A stretch of DNA of 64,000 nt. Source: Streptomyces sp. NBC_01235 (lineage in GTDB: Bacteria; Actinomycetota; Actinomycetes; Streptomycetales; Streptomycetaceae). Numbering within the stretch: position 1 is the first letter of the stretch; the number at the start of each line of letters is the position of its first letter. The DNA lies in assembly GCF_035989285.1 (NCBI RefSeq), contig NZ_CP108513.1, forward strand, positions 744,001-808,000, written 5' to 3'. The notes under the pieces are model-generated. The model searched no databases, was not told the DNA's origin, and worked only from the letters and a program-made list of their open reading frames with translations. This document shows, in pieces, positions 27,780 to 37,149 of the stretch. The translations under genes were made by a program, and so were the position numbers.

Positions 27780-28010
27780 GCCACCTCGTCGCCCAGGAGG
27801 CGAGGGGAACACGCGCTCACCCGTCTCGCCGGGGCGCCGGTAACCCGTGCGCCGCTTCCAGTCCACGGGGTTCACTCCCGCGGCGCGCACCGCGACGAGC
27901 ACCTTGCCGGGCCCGGGCCGGGGGCGGTCCAGGTCGACGAGCGCCTCGGTCTCCGGGCCGCTCACCGGGTGAAGAGGTACGCCTTCGGCGTTGCTCCCCC
28001 CTCTCCTTCA
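27780..28010 (-). pseudogene. N-terminal remnant of a quinone oxidoreductase
   Basis: The minus strand carries KAYLFTR, then after a 1-nt slip GPETEALVDLDRPRPGPGKV and VRAAGVNPVDWKRRTGY. Another shift gives LLGDEVAGVV. Together these are the first 80 or so residues of an MDR-type quinone oxidoreductase (GroES-like domain), with at least two frameshifts. The NADPH-binding half is gone, and the fragment runs into the GNAT remnant. Confidence 0.72.
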
Positions 28011-28200
28011 CTGGCGCCGGACCGCTCGACCACTGGATCCGGAACGACACGTGCAAGGGCGGGGAGGCGGGCGGCTGTTACCAGCCCTCGGGAGTGTTGA
28101 TACGGGCTCGATGACCGGCGGGCGGCCCCGGTGCGGAACACCGCTGACTTGCACGTACGGTGAACCCCGTAAGAATCCGCCGCCCTCACGTGGGAACCGC

Positions 28201-28798
<598 letters not shown>

Positions 28799-28806
<8 letters not shown>

Positions 28807-29569
28807 GACCTTCACCGCCCCGACCTTCACGCCCCCGACCCGGTTCGCCGTGCCGGGCCGGATCGCCGTGAGCACCCAGGCCGCCGCCGTGTGGCAGACG
28901 GCCACGCTCACCGAGATCCGCCGCGAGACCCCGTGGGCGGCCACCTTCCGGTTCGCGGTGCCGGACTGGGCGGGTCACCTGCCCGGCCAGCACCTGATGC
29001 TGCGGCTCACGGCCGACGACGGCTACACCGCCCAGCGGCACTACTCGATCGCCTCGGCGCCCGACGACGACGGGCACATCGAGCTGACCCTGGACCACGT
29101 GGACGGCGGCGAGGTGTCGGGCTGGTTCCACACCGTCGCCGAGGCGGGCGACGAGGTCGAGGTGCGCGGCCCGCTCAGCGGCTTCTTCGCCTGGCCCGGC
29201 GACCGGCCCGCGCTGCTGATCGGCGCCGGCTCCGGGGTCGTCCCGCTGATGTCGATGGTCCGCCACCACCGGGCCCGCGGCCTCGACGTGCCGCTGCGGC
29301 TGCTGGTGTCCGCGCGCGGCCCCGAGGAACTGATCTACGCGCGGGAGTACGGGGCGGAGACGACGCCCGTGTTCACCCGGAGCGCTCCGGCGGGCGTGCC
29401 CGTGGGCCGGCTCACCGCCGATCACGTGGCTCAGCTGCTCGCGGAACAGCCGGCGGGCGGCTGGGAGGCGTACGTGTGCGGCTCCAACGGGTTCGCCGAG
29501 CACGCCTCGCGGCTGCTGGTCGAGGCCGGGCAGCCGGTGGATCGCGTCCGGATCGAACGCTTCGGCTGA
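28799..29569 (+). CDS. FAD-binding ferredoxin-NADP reductase-type oxidoreductase
   Basis: The 256-residue protein has an FAD-binding barrel with RHYSIASAP (about residue 80) and a nucleotide-binding half with LLIGAGSGVVPLMSM and YVCGSNGF. It lacks a 2Fe-2S domain. Its GTG start lies within the end of the sulfite-oxidase-like gene, so the two are translationally coupled and probably form a NAD(P)H to FAD to molybdopterin electron chain. Confidence 0.9.
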
Positions 29570-29756
29570 CACCCTCCCCCGCGGCCTGTCCGCCCCACCG
29601 CCTCCCCCGACCCGCCCTCCCGCCCTCCCGCCGCCCTTTCCGTGTTTTCCCGCGCCCTTCCGAGGGGCCGTCGTGAACGATGCGTGAAACGATGTACTCC
29701 GAACAGGGTACGAAACTCATGTGGGCACTCGTACGCGTGACGGCGAGGAGGTCGAC

Positions 29757-30344
29757 ATGCGAACCCGGGTGCGCGGCTGGCGCTGGCGGAAGAATCCGCT
29801 GCGGCGCCGGGCGGACGTCGTGGAGGCATGGACGGCGCTGGTCGCGGCTGTGCTACTGCTGGTCGCCGTGCCGCTGGCCGGCGTGCTCGCCGGCCGGTGG
29901 GCCTATGAAGACGCCCAGACGGTGGCGGCCCAGCAGCGGGCCGAACGCCACCGGGTGCACGCCGAGGTCGTCGGCCATGTTCCCGACACCCTGCCCATGG
30001 CGGACGGCGTCCGGGAACGGACCTACCGCGTGACGGTGCGCTGGACGCCACCGGCTGAGAAGGCACGGACGGCCACCGCGAGGGTTCCGGAGGGCACGCA
30101 CCGGGGTGACGTGGTGGAGGTCTGGTTCGACGCCCGGGGGCGGAGCGTCTCCCCGCCGCCGAACGACACGATGGTGTGGCAGCACGCCCTCACCATGGGC
30201 ACGTGCGCGGCGGGCGGTACGGCAGCCACGGTGCTGCTCGGGCACGCCGTCGTCCGCCGGGTGGCGATGCGGCACCGGCTGGGCGAGTGGGAGCGGGAGT
30301 GGGCTCGCACGGAGCCGCAGTGGACCCGGCGCAGGCCCGCCTGA
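29757..30344 (+). CDS. Rv1733c-like two-pass membrane protein
   Basis: The 195-residue protein has an Arg-rich N-terminus, a first membrane segment (about 27-48), an extracytoplasmic beta domain of about 85 residues (YRVTVRWTPPAEKARTATARVP) and a second membrane segment (about 140-162). This layout matches the actinobacterial Rv1733c family, whose role is unknown. GAGGAGG lies 6 nt before the ATG. Streptomyces carry many paralogues. Confidence 0.75.
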   Translation: MRTRVRGWRWRKNPLRRRADVVEAWTALVAAVLLLVAVPLAGVLAGRWAYEDAQTVAAQQRAERHRVHAEVVGHVPDTLPMADGVRERTYRVTVRWTPPAEKARTATARVPEGTHRGDVVEVWFDARGRSVSPPPNDTMVWQHALTMGTCAAGGTAATVLLGHAVVRRVAMRHRLGEWEREWARTEPQWTRRRPA

Positions 30345-30431
30345 ACCTCTTGATCAGGGTCTGGCGAGGCCTCCCGTCGCCCACGTACGGTGTGATCATT
30401 CGTACGGGCACTTAACAAAAGGCGGTCCTTC

Positions 30432-31400
30432 ATGCCCCTGTTCGACCTGTCCCTCGAAGAGCTCCACGAGTACCGCAGCGCATCCACCGAGCCCGAGGAC
30501 TTCGACGCGTTCTGGTCCAAGACCCTCCAGGAAGCCCGCGAGCACGACCTGGACGCCCGCTTCGAGCCGGTCGACACGGGCCTGGCCACGGTGCAGGTGT
30601 ACGACGTGACGTTCGCGGGGTTCGGCGGTCACCCTGTGAGGGGCTGGCTGACGCTGCCGGCCGCAGCCGCGGAACCGTTGCCCCTGGTCGTGGAGTTCCT
30701 CGGCTACGGCGGCGGACGCGGTCTGCCGCACGAGCACCTGCTGTGGGCGTCGACGGGCCGCGCGCACTTCCTCATGGACACCCGCGGCCAGGGCAGCGCC
30801 TGGGGCGGCGGGGGCGGCACGGCGGACCCGGTGGGCGGTGCACCCTCGTACCCCGGTTTCATGACCCAGGGCATCGACGCCCCCGAGAACTACTACTACC
30901 GCCGGGTGTTCACGGACGCGGTGCGGGCGATCGAGGCGGCCCGTTCCCACCCGCTGACCGACGCCTCGCGGACGGTGGCGCTCGGCGGGAGCCAGGGCGG
31001 AGGCATCACGATCGCCGTGGGCGGACTGGTGCCGGACCTGGTGGCGATCGCCCCGGACGTGCCGTTCCTGTGCGACTTCCCGCGCGCCACGACGCTGACG
31101 GACCGTCACCCGTACCGTGAGATCGGCCTGTTCCTCAAGACGCACCGCGGCCGCGCCCAGGACGCGCTGCGCACCCTGTCGTACTTCGACGGCGTGCACT
31201 TCGCGTCCCGCGGCTCGGCCCCCTCCCTGTTCTCGGCCGCCCTGGAGGACCAGACCTGCCCGCCGTCGACCGTGTTCGCCGCCTTCAACGCGTGGGCGCA
31301 CGAGGACAAGGCGATCGAGGTCTACGACTTCAACGACCACGAGGGCGGCGGCCCCTACCAGGAGGCGGCCAAGCTGCGCTGGCTGCGCTCGTACGCCTGA
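30432..31400 (+). CDS. Acetyl xylan esterase / cephalosporin C deacetylase (CE7)
   Basis: The 322-residue alpha/beta hydrolase has RGQGSAWGGGGG (about 120) and the nucleophile GGSQGGG (Ser about 185), with the late Asp and His of the triad in EVYDFNDHEGGG. This is the CE7 pattern: enzymes that remove acetyl groups from short xylo-oligosaccharides and cephalosporin C. No signal peptide is present, so it acts inside the cell. It is followed at 11 nt by a SnoaL-like gene. AAAAGG precedes the ATG. Confidence 0.93.
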   Translation: MPLFDLSLEELHEYRSASTEPEDFDAFWSKTLQEAREHDLDARFEPVDTGLATVQVYDVTFAGFGGHPVRGWLTLPAAAAEPLPLVVEFLGYGGGRGLPHEHLLWASTGRAHFLMDTRGQGSAWGGGGGTADPVGGAPSYPGFMTQGIDAPENYYYRRVFTDAVRAIEAARSHPLTDASRTVALGGSQGGGITIAVGGLVPDLVAIAPDVPFLCDFPRATTLTDRHPYREIGLFLKTHRGRAQDALRTLSYFDGVHFASRGSAPSLFSAALEDQTCPPSTVFAAFNAWAHEDKAIEVYDFNDHEGGGPYQEAAKLRWLRSYA

Positions 31401-31411
31401 GCGGCCGGCCG

Positions 31412-31816
31412 GTGAAGACGGGTGCCGCCGCCGAGCGGTTCGTGCGGGTGTGGGAGCGGGCCTGGGCGGCGCACGACGTGGAGGCACTGCTGGAGCTGTA
31501 CGCCGAGGCCTGCGTCCACCGCTCGATGCCGTTCCGTGAACCTCACCGGGGGCGGGGCGAGTTGGCGGCTTATCTGCGCTGGTCGTTCGCGGCGGAGCGG
31601 GTGATCGAGGTGCGGTTCTCACCTCCGGTCGTCGGTGGGGACGGCGTCGCGGTGGCCGAGTTCCGGGTGCTGTCCGAGGAGGACGGGGCGGCTGTCACGC
31701 TGGCCGGCTGTGTCTTCGTCCGGTTCGACGGCGCCGGGCTGGCGGTCGAGACACGGGACTACTGGCATACGGCCGAGGGGCACGAGGAACCGGCGGGGCG
31801 CCGTTTCCTCCTGTGA
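31412..31816 (+). CDS. SnoaL-like (NTF2 fold) protein
   Basis: The 134-residue protein has the cone-shaped NTF2-fold pattern (RVWERAWAAHDVEALLELYAE, then paired strands ending RDYWHTAEG). Members are small polyketide cyclases or ligand-binding proteins, and the residues do not tell which. The GTG start is 11 nt after the esterase stop, so it is likely cotranslated. Confidence 0.8.
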   Translation: MKTGAAAERFVRVWERAWAAHDVEALLELYAEACVHRSMPFREPHRGRGELAAYLRWSFAAERVIEVRFSPPVVGGDGVAVAEFRVLSEEDGAAVTLAGCVFVRFDGAGLAVETRDYWHTAEGHEEPAGRRFLL

Positions 31817-31916
31817 CCCTGCCGGGCGGCTTCCCTCCAGTCCGACCAGTCGGTACGTTCGGGGTGCCCGGGCCGCACCGTCGCGGTCCGGGGTCCCGGC
31901 GGACCACGGAGGCCCC

Positions 31917-33083
31917 ATGTCCGAGCGCGTGCCACAGGTTCACGGCCACTGCGACCCACGGTTCGCCGCGGTGCGCACCGCCTTCGAGGAGAACTTCCGC
32001 GACCGCGGCGAGCTGGGCGCCGCGGTGAGCGTCACGGTCGACGGCGTGACGGTGGCCGACCTGTGGGGCGGCTGGGCCGACCCGGCACGCACACGCGCGT
32101 GGGAGCGGGACACGCTGGTCAATGTCTGGTCCACGTCGAAGGGGCCGACGGCGCTGTGCGCGCACATCCTCGCCGACCGGGGGCAGCTCGACTTCGACGC
32201 GCCGGTGGCCGGGTACTGGCCGGAGTTCGCCGCGGCGGGCAAGGAGCGGGTGCTCGTGCGGCATCTGCTGTCCCACCGCGCGGGCCTCGCCGGGCTGCGC
32301 GAGCCGCACTCGCTGGAGCAGCTCTACGACTGGGAACTCACCACCGCGCGCCTCGCGGCCACGGAGCCCTGGTGGGAGCCGGGCACCCGGTCCGGCTATC
32401 ACGCCTTCACCTACGGCTTCCTGGTCGGCGAGGTCGTACGGCGTGTGTCGGGGCTGCTGCCGGGGGCCTTTCTGGAGCGGGAGGTGACCGGCCCGCTGGG
32501 CGTCGACTTCACCATCGGGCTGGCGGAGAAGGAGGCCGGTCGGGCGGCCGAGCTGGCACATCCGCCGGCCGCCTCCTCCAGCGAACAGGCCGCGATCTTC
32601 AGCCAGTTGGCGCCCGCGGCCATCGCCGCCCTGGCCAACCCGGTGGTGGGCGCGACCGAGGCCAACTCGCCGCGGTGGCGGGCCGCGGAGATCCCGGCCG
32701 CGAACGGCCACGGCACCGCGCGGGCGGTCGCCGCGCTGTACGGGATCTTCGCCGGCCGCGGCACGTACGGCGGCCGGCGCGTCCTGTCCCCCGAGGCGGC
32801 CGAGCGAGTGCGGGAGGGGCAGGGCAGCTGCCGGGACGTGGTGCTGGGGGCCGGGCTCGGGCACGAGACGGAGATCGGGCTCGGGCTGTGGCTGAGCGGC
32901 CCGAACGGATCGTACGGACCCAACCCGCGCGCGTTCGGACACGACGGCTTCGGCGGCTCCTGCGGGCTCGCGGATCCGGAGGCGGGGGTGTCGCTGGGGT
33001 ACGTGATGAACCGTATGGGGCCGCACATCGCCGACGACCCGCGAAAGACGGCGTTGGTGGACGCGCTGTACAGCGCGCTGTGA
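31917..33083 (+). CDS. Beta-lactamase-fold serine hydrolase (esterase EstB type)
   Basis: The 388-residue protein has STSKGP (about residue 71; Ser-x-x-Lys), the class C/EstB nucleophile, and the Tyr of GYHAFTYG (about 160) in the place of the YxN tyrosine. The C-terminal FGHDGFGGSCG replaces KTG. It has no signal peptide, so it is more likely a cytoplasmic esterase or peptidase than a beta-lactamase. CGGAGG lies before the ATG. Confidence 0.9.
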   Translation: MSERVPQVHGHCDPRFAAVRTAFEENFRDRGELGAAVSVTVDGVTVADLWGGWADPARTRAWERDTLVNVWSTSKGPTALCAHILADRGQLDFDAPVAGYWPEFAAAGKERVLVRHLLSHRAGLAGLREPHSLEQLYDWELTTARLAATEPWWEPGTRSGYHAFTYGFLVGEVVRRVSGLLPGAFLEREVTGPLGVDFTIGLAEKEAGRAAELAHPPAASSSEQAAIFSQLAPAAIAALANPVVGATEANSPRWRAAEIPAANGHGTARAVAALYGIFAGRGTYGGRRVLSPEAAERVREGQGSCRDVVLGAGLGHETEIGLGLWLSGPNGSYGPNPRAFGHDGFGGSCGLADPEAGVSLGYVMNRMGPHIADDPRKTALVDALYSAL

Positions 33084-33124
33084 CCACTCCGGGTGCCGGA
33101 ACCAGCAGCACCCGGGCCGTCGCC

Positions 33125-33850
33125 TCAGTCCGACCGGCGCGCCTCGACCATGCGGACGCGTGGGCTTCCGTCGCTCCTCGTCCCGAACTCGGGCAGGGTG
33201 CGGAGGTGCACGCGGAACCCGGCGTGTTCCAGCTCGCGCCGGACCTCGCCGAGCCGGAAGGCGCGGTAGTACATCACGAACGGCGGCCGCCACAGAGCGT
33301 TGCGCACCCGCATCACGGCGTCGAAGCCGAGAAGCATCCAGTACACCGGGGAGGACGGCCGGGGCGGCGCGACGACAGGGAAAGCGAAGCATCCGCCCGG
33401 CCGCAGCACACGGTGCACCTGGGCGAACAGGCCCGGCAGCTCGCGGGGCAGGAAGTGACCGAAGGCGCCGAAACTGACGACGAGGTCGAAGCGGGCAGTG
33501 AACGGCAGGGCACGGGCGTCCGCGCGCACCCAGGAAACGCGCGGGCCCGCCGGACGGCTCCGCCCGCGCGCCTCGTCGAGCATGCCCGCGCTGAAGTCGA
33601 CCCCGGTCACGCCGCTCCGGCACACGGTGGCCAGGACGTCGACCCCGGCGCCGGTGCCGCAGCACAGGTCGAGGCCGCCCTCGTACGGGCCGGACTCCTT
33701 CAGGGCCGAGGCGACCGCGTCCAGGACGGAGTCCGGGGTGCGGAAGGGGGTGTGATCGAACTTCGGCGCGAGGAGGTCGTAGCCGTGCTCGACGGACGAC
33801 AGGGCCTGGACGGCGAGCTCGCGCAGGGTGGGACCTTCGGGACTGAACAT
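33125..33850 (-). CDS. Class I SAM-dependent methyltransferase
   Basis: The 241-residue protein has motif I LDLCCGTGAGVDV (about 60-72), GVDFSAGMLDEAR, WVRADARALPF and the post-motif FDLVVSFGAFGHF. The C-terminal part (FVMYYRAFRLGEVRRELEHAGF) is typical of small-molecule methyltransferases. It directly follows the broken PadR gene, overlapping the same transcript direction. The substrate is unknown. Confidence 0.9.
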   Translation of the reverse strand: MFSPEGPTLRELAVQALSSVEHGYDLLAPKFDHTPFRTPDSVLDAVASALKESGPYEGGLDLCCGTGAGVDVLATVCRSGVTGVDFSAGMLDEARGRSRPAGPRVSWVRADARALPFTARFDLVVSFGAFGHFLPRELPGLFAQVHRVLRPGGCFAFPVVAPPRPSSPVYWMLLGFDAVMRVRNALWRPPFVMYYRAFRLGEVRRELEHAGFRVHLRTLPEFGTRSDGSPRVRMVEARRSD

Positions 33851-33855
33851 CGGTG

Positions 33856-34417
33856 TCAGCCTACGGCGGTCCGCCGCTTCAGGAGCGTGAGGGCGTGCTC
33901 GCACCAGCGCACGTTCGTCTCCTCGAAGGCGATGCCGCCCATCAGGGTCAGGGGGGCCGATCCGGTCGGCCTCGCCCAGGCACTCGTCCTCGGTGCGCCC
34001 GCCGAAAAGGCGGCCGCGTACCCGTTCGTAGCGGTCGAGCTCGGCGCGGGACCAGGTCACGCGCTCCTCGATCAGCGAGCGGGTCACCTCGGGGTCGGTG
34101 GCGTCCATCGCCTGGATCTTGACGAGGAGTTCGTCGCGGATGGCGGTGGGGCGGCGGGGCGGGGTCGCAGCGAAGGCGCTCAGGTCCTCGCGGCCCGCCC
34201 CGGTGAGGGTGAACATCCGCTTGCTGGGCCGGCGTTCCTGCTGCACGACCCGCGCCTCGGTCAGTGCGTCCTGCGCGAGGTGCACCAGCTCGCGGTAGAG
34301 CTGCTACGGGGTCGCGGGCCAGAAGTTCGCGAGGGAGACGTCGAAGACCTTCGACTGTTCGTAGCCCGAGGCCTCGCCCTCCAGGAGGGCGGCCAGGACG
34401 GCGCACTTGAGGGACAT
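33856..34417 (-). pseudogene. PadR regulator, nonsense codon and frameshift
   Basis: The gene starts at ATG 34417 (SLKCAVLAALLEGEASGYEQ) and has the PadR winged helix, but codon 38 is TAG (34304-34306) where relatives have CAG (ATP-stop-QLYREL). Near 33950 an extra C in a C-run shifts the frame; removing it gives LTLMGGIAFEETNVRWCEHA and a proper stop at 33856. Two independent lesions argue against a sequencing error. It should once have repressed the divergent gene at 34492. Confidence 0.85.
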
Positions 34418-34491
34418 ATGGACACTGTGGCAGTAGGCGATTATTCTCATCTGCACCTACTCAATAATTTTACTAGCGATGAGGTGATCCG
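34418..34491. promoter_or_regulatory. AT-rich divergent promoter region
   Basis: This short gap is unusually AT-rich, with ATTATT and AATAAT in inverted orientation and TACTCAATAATTTTACTAGC just before the SnoaL-like gene. It is the probable operator of the now broken PadR protein. Confidence 0.4.
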
Positions 34492-34899
34492 ATGCGCGCG
34501 TTCCGTGAGGCGGTCGAGGCCGGCGATCTCGACGCCGTCGAGGCGCTGCTGGCCGACGACGTGGTGTTCACCAGCCCGGTCGTGTTCAAGCCGTACCCGG
34601 GCAAGGCGATCACCGCGGCGATCCTGCGCGGGGTGGTGCGGGTCTTCGAGGACTTCCGGTACGAGCGGGAGCTCGGCGGGGGCGGCGGGCGCGACCACGC
34701 GCTGGTCTTCACGGCGCGGGTGGGCGAGCGGGAACTGACCGGCTGTGACTTCATCCATCTGAACGAGGACGGGCTCATCGACGAACTCACCGTCATGGTG
34801 CGCCCGTTGTCGGGTGCGCAGGCCCTCGCGGCGGCGATGGGCGCGCAGTTCGGCGACATCCTGAAGGAGGCGGAGGCGCGGTCGGCCTCCGCCTCCTGA
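34492..34899 (+). CDS. SnoaL-like (NTF2 fold) protein
   Basis: The 135-residue protein reads FREAVEAGDLDAVEALLADDVVFTSPVVF, the standard NTF2-fold opening, and ends with GLIDELTVMVRPLSGAQALA, as in SnoaL-2 domain proteins. No catalytic pair can be assigned. It is divergent from a PadR gene that carries two lesions, so its repression is probably lost. Confidence 0.82.
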   Translation: MRAFREAVEAGDLDAVEALLADDVVFTSPVVFKPYPGKAITAAILRGVVRVFEDFRYERELGGGGGRDHALVFTARVGERELTGCDFIHLNEDGLIDELTVMVRPLSGAQALAAAMGAQFGDILKEAEARSASAS

Positions 34900-34966
34900 C
34901 GTCAGGCCCGGCCGACCGCTGACATCTACACGGGCCTGCCGCCGCGCGTGGACCCCGGGCCGGACC

Positions 34967-35857
34967 TCAGTCCCTGAGGTCCCCGAGGGTCGTCCTCGTG
35001 TCCGCCTTCAGCCAGTCCGAGACCTCGGCGAGCTTCGGCGGATCGGTGTCGTCGCTGTACGAGGAGTAGTAGGCGCTGTAGCTCATCGTGTAGGTCACCC
35101 AGCCGTCGCGTACGGCGAGCGTGGCGTAGAGGGAACCGCTCGACGAACCGGACGTGGTGTCGTCGCTGACGAGATAGGCCTCGTCGCCCATGCCCGTGAC
35201 GGTCTCCACGTCGTAACCCGTGTGGCTGTCCGCGTAGTTCTTCCAGGTGGCGGTGAACTCCGGGCCGGGGTCGGTCTTCTTGTGCCGGTCCAGTTGGACG
35301 GAGAGGTACGCGTCCGCGTAGCTCGACCCGGACTTCTTCAGGCTGAGGTTGCAGAGCCCTTCGTCGAGGGCGTCGTCCTCGAGACTGTTGTGGGTCGGGG
35401 CGCTGTCGTTCTCCGTGTACTCCTCCTTGAAGGAGGAGTAGTCGGTGGCGTTGCACAGGTTCGACGGTGCCGTGTAGCCGCGCAGGTCCGGATCGGCTCC
35501 GGTGCCGATCAGGAAGACACCGGCCGCCCACGCGGCCGACGCCACCACCGCGCCGACCACGGCCCACAGGACCGCCCGTCCGGCGCCGCCGCCCCCGGTG
35601 GGCGGCGGGGCGACGACGGGGTACGGCCCCGGCTGGGCGTACGGATTGCCGGGCTGGGGCTGGACAGGCTGCCCGACCAGGGTCGGCTGGGCATAGACGC
35701 TCTGCTGGCCGGCCTGGGTCGCGGGTGCCGCCGGCGGGAAACCCATCGGCCCGCCGGGCACCGGCGACTGCGGATGCGGATAGGGGTACGCGCTCGGCTG
35801 GGCCGGCGCCTCGGACGGCTGCTCCGGCTGCTGCGGAGGCTGAGGCGGCGTGGACAT
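34967..35857 (-). CDS. Proline-rich membrane-anchored exported protein
   Basis: The 296-residue protein has a cytoplasmic Pro/Gln/Tyr-rich segment (residues 1-92), one membrane helix (about 95-118) and an external domain with Cys in SNLCNATDYSS and GLCNLSL, which probably pair. The outer domain resembles DUF3558-type actinobacterial proteins. Pro-rich tails of this kind often bind cytoplasmic partners. The function is unknown. Confidence 0.72.
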   Translation of the reverse strand: MSTPPQPPQQPEQPSEAPAQPSAYPYPHPQSPVPGGPMGFPPAAPATQAGQQSVYAQPTLVGQPVQPQPGNPYAQPGPYPVVAPPPTGGGGAGRAVLWAVVGAVVASAAWAAGVFLIGTGADPDLRGYTAPSNLCNATDYSSFKEEYTENDSAPTHNSLEDDALDEGLCNLSLKKSGSSYADAYLSVQLDRHKKTDPGPEFTATWKNYADSHTGYDVETVTGMGDEAYLVSDDTTSGSSSGSLYATLAVRDGWVTYTMSYSAYYSSYSDDTDPPKLAEVSDWLKADTRTTLGDLRD

Positions 35858-35942
35858 GTCGTGAAGATAAGGCAGATTTGACGGTCAAGTCCCCTGCTGT
35901 CACGGATCGTTACCCTCCGGGGACATGTCCGGTAAACATCGA

Positions 35943-35969
35943 GGAGGCCGGGTTTTCCGCCCGGCCTCC
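35943..35969. terminator. Strong hairpin
   Basis: GGAGGCCGGG (35943-35952) pairs perfectly with CCCGGCCTCC (35960-35969) across a 7-nt loop. It lies between the decayed transporter tail and the Pro-rich protein gene and probably ended the former's transcript. Confidence 0.6.
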
Positions 35970-36011
35970 CCTGTGTGCGCGCTCCGCGTGCAGCGGCTGG
36001 ACGGACGCCGT

Positions 36012-36098
36012 CTGCGCCTGCGCCCCCACCACGGCCCGTGCGGTGTTCTTCCGCACCAGCAGCAGGGTGACCAGCGCGCCCACCAGGGACGCGCAGCC
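36012..36098 (-). pseudogene. C-terminal tail of an MFS transporter
   Basis: The minus strand reads ASLVGALVTLLLVRKNTARAV, the last membrane helix and cytoplasmic tail typical of drug:H+ antiporters. Nothing else of the transporter remains. It abuts the decayed dehydrogenase. Confidence 0.4.
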
Positions 36099-36106
36099 AA
36101 CTCGGC

Positions 36107-36727
36107 TTAGGCGGCGGCGAGTCGGTCGCCGCCGACGGTGTCGACGACGACGTCGACCGGTTCCGTCAGCCCCCCACCGCGTCCACCGTCTCGGCCGCCC
36201 CGAGCCAGACCACCCACCGGCGCCCCTCCTCGGACCCGGCCGCACCGACCACGTAGGCCCCGCCGAGCGCCGCGAGTTGCACCGCGAAGCCGCCGACACC
36301 GCCCGACGCCCCGGTCACCAGGACCCGGCCGCCCAGCAGGGGCCCGCCTGCTCCAGGGCCCGCAGGGCCGTGCCCGCCGCCACGGGCAGGGTCGCGGCCT
36401 CGCCCAGGTCGACTCCGTCCGGGGCCACGGCCACATCGATCACGTCCATGGCGCACAGCGCGCCGAAGCCGCCACCGGCACCGAACCCCACGACCCGGCT
36501 GCCCGCCGCCGGACCGGTGCCGTCCGACGCCGGCGCCACCACGACCCCGGCCGCGTCGAAGCCGATCACCTCACCCGGCCGGCCCTGCCGCGCGAAGTAC
36601 AGTTCGGCCGAGTTGAGCCAGGTGTGGCGGACTTCCACGAGAACCTGCCCCGGCCCGGGCACGGGTCCGGCGCCTCCCCCAGGCGCAGCCGTCCGGGCGC
36701 CTCGGGGTCCACGATCAGTGCGCGCAT
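36107..36727 (-). pseudogene. Quinone oxidoreductase (MDR) with three frameshifts
   Basis: Starting MRALIVDPEAPGRLRLGEAP, the frame slips once to PVPGPGQVLVEVRHTWLNSA and again to LLGGRVLVTGASGGVGGFAV (the NADPH-binding loop). It slips a third time to LTEPVDVVVDTVGGDRLAAA, then hits a stop. Each shift restores the family sequence, so the order of the gene is intact. It lacks the last 100 or so residues. It is clearly decayed. Confidence 0.85.
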
Positions 36728-37149
36728 GGCATGCCCTTCCCGTCGTCTCGTCCCGTGCCTTCCGGCCGTCGCGTCCGCCCAACCGGGGCCTTTTACGGAG
36801 TTCTTCCCTGCGGCGGCCGAACCCGTAGCAGCGGCTGCGAGCCGCGTGGAACAAGCAATGCCTTGGGCGCGTTGACATCATCGGAACGGACCGGCGTGCT
36901 ACAGTGCCGACAGCACTTGTGTACGCCCCATGTCAGGGCGCCGGTGCCAGTTCCTCTTCAGTTCGCCGCATCACCCGCCGTCTCCGGCCGGTGCGACGGC
37001 TTTCCCGCACCACCTCACCAGCGGTTCAGCTCTGCCGTGGCCGAGGTGCTGTTCCCGCCGCCCGAGGCGCGCCCTGCGCCCTCCCTTCGCGGCTGCTCCC
37101 CCCTTCTCCGCATGCCTCATGCCCTCCGTCCGTGAAAGGACCGACCACC
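36728..37149 (+). promoter_or_regulatory. Long C-rich leader of the rho paralogue
   Basis: No gene is present. TTGACA (36872-36877) with TACAGT (36900-36905) could be a promoter, but the 22-nt gap is wide. From about 36945 to 37140 the rightward strand is C-rich and relatively G-poor with many CC, TCC and CCT runs, which is what a rut site looks like. Autoregulation by Rho through this leader is possible by analogy with Escherichia coli rho. Confidence 0.4.

Noticed and set aside
36872..36905. TTGACA and TACAGT as a firm promoter of the rho paralogue
   Set aside because: The gap is 22 nt, longer than any normal sigma-70-type spacer. I mention it only as a weak possibility.
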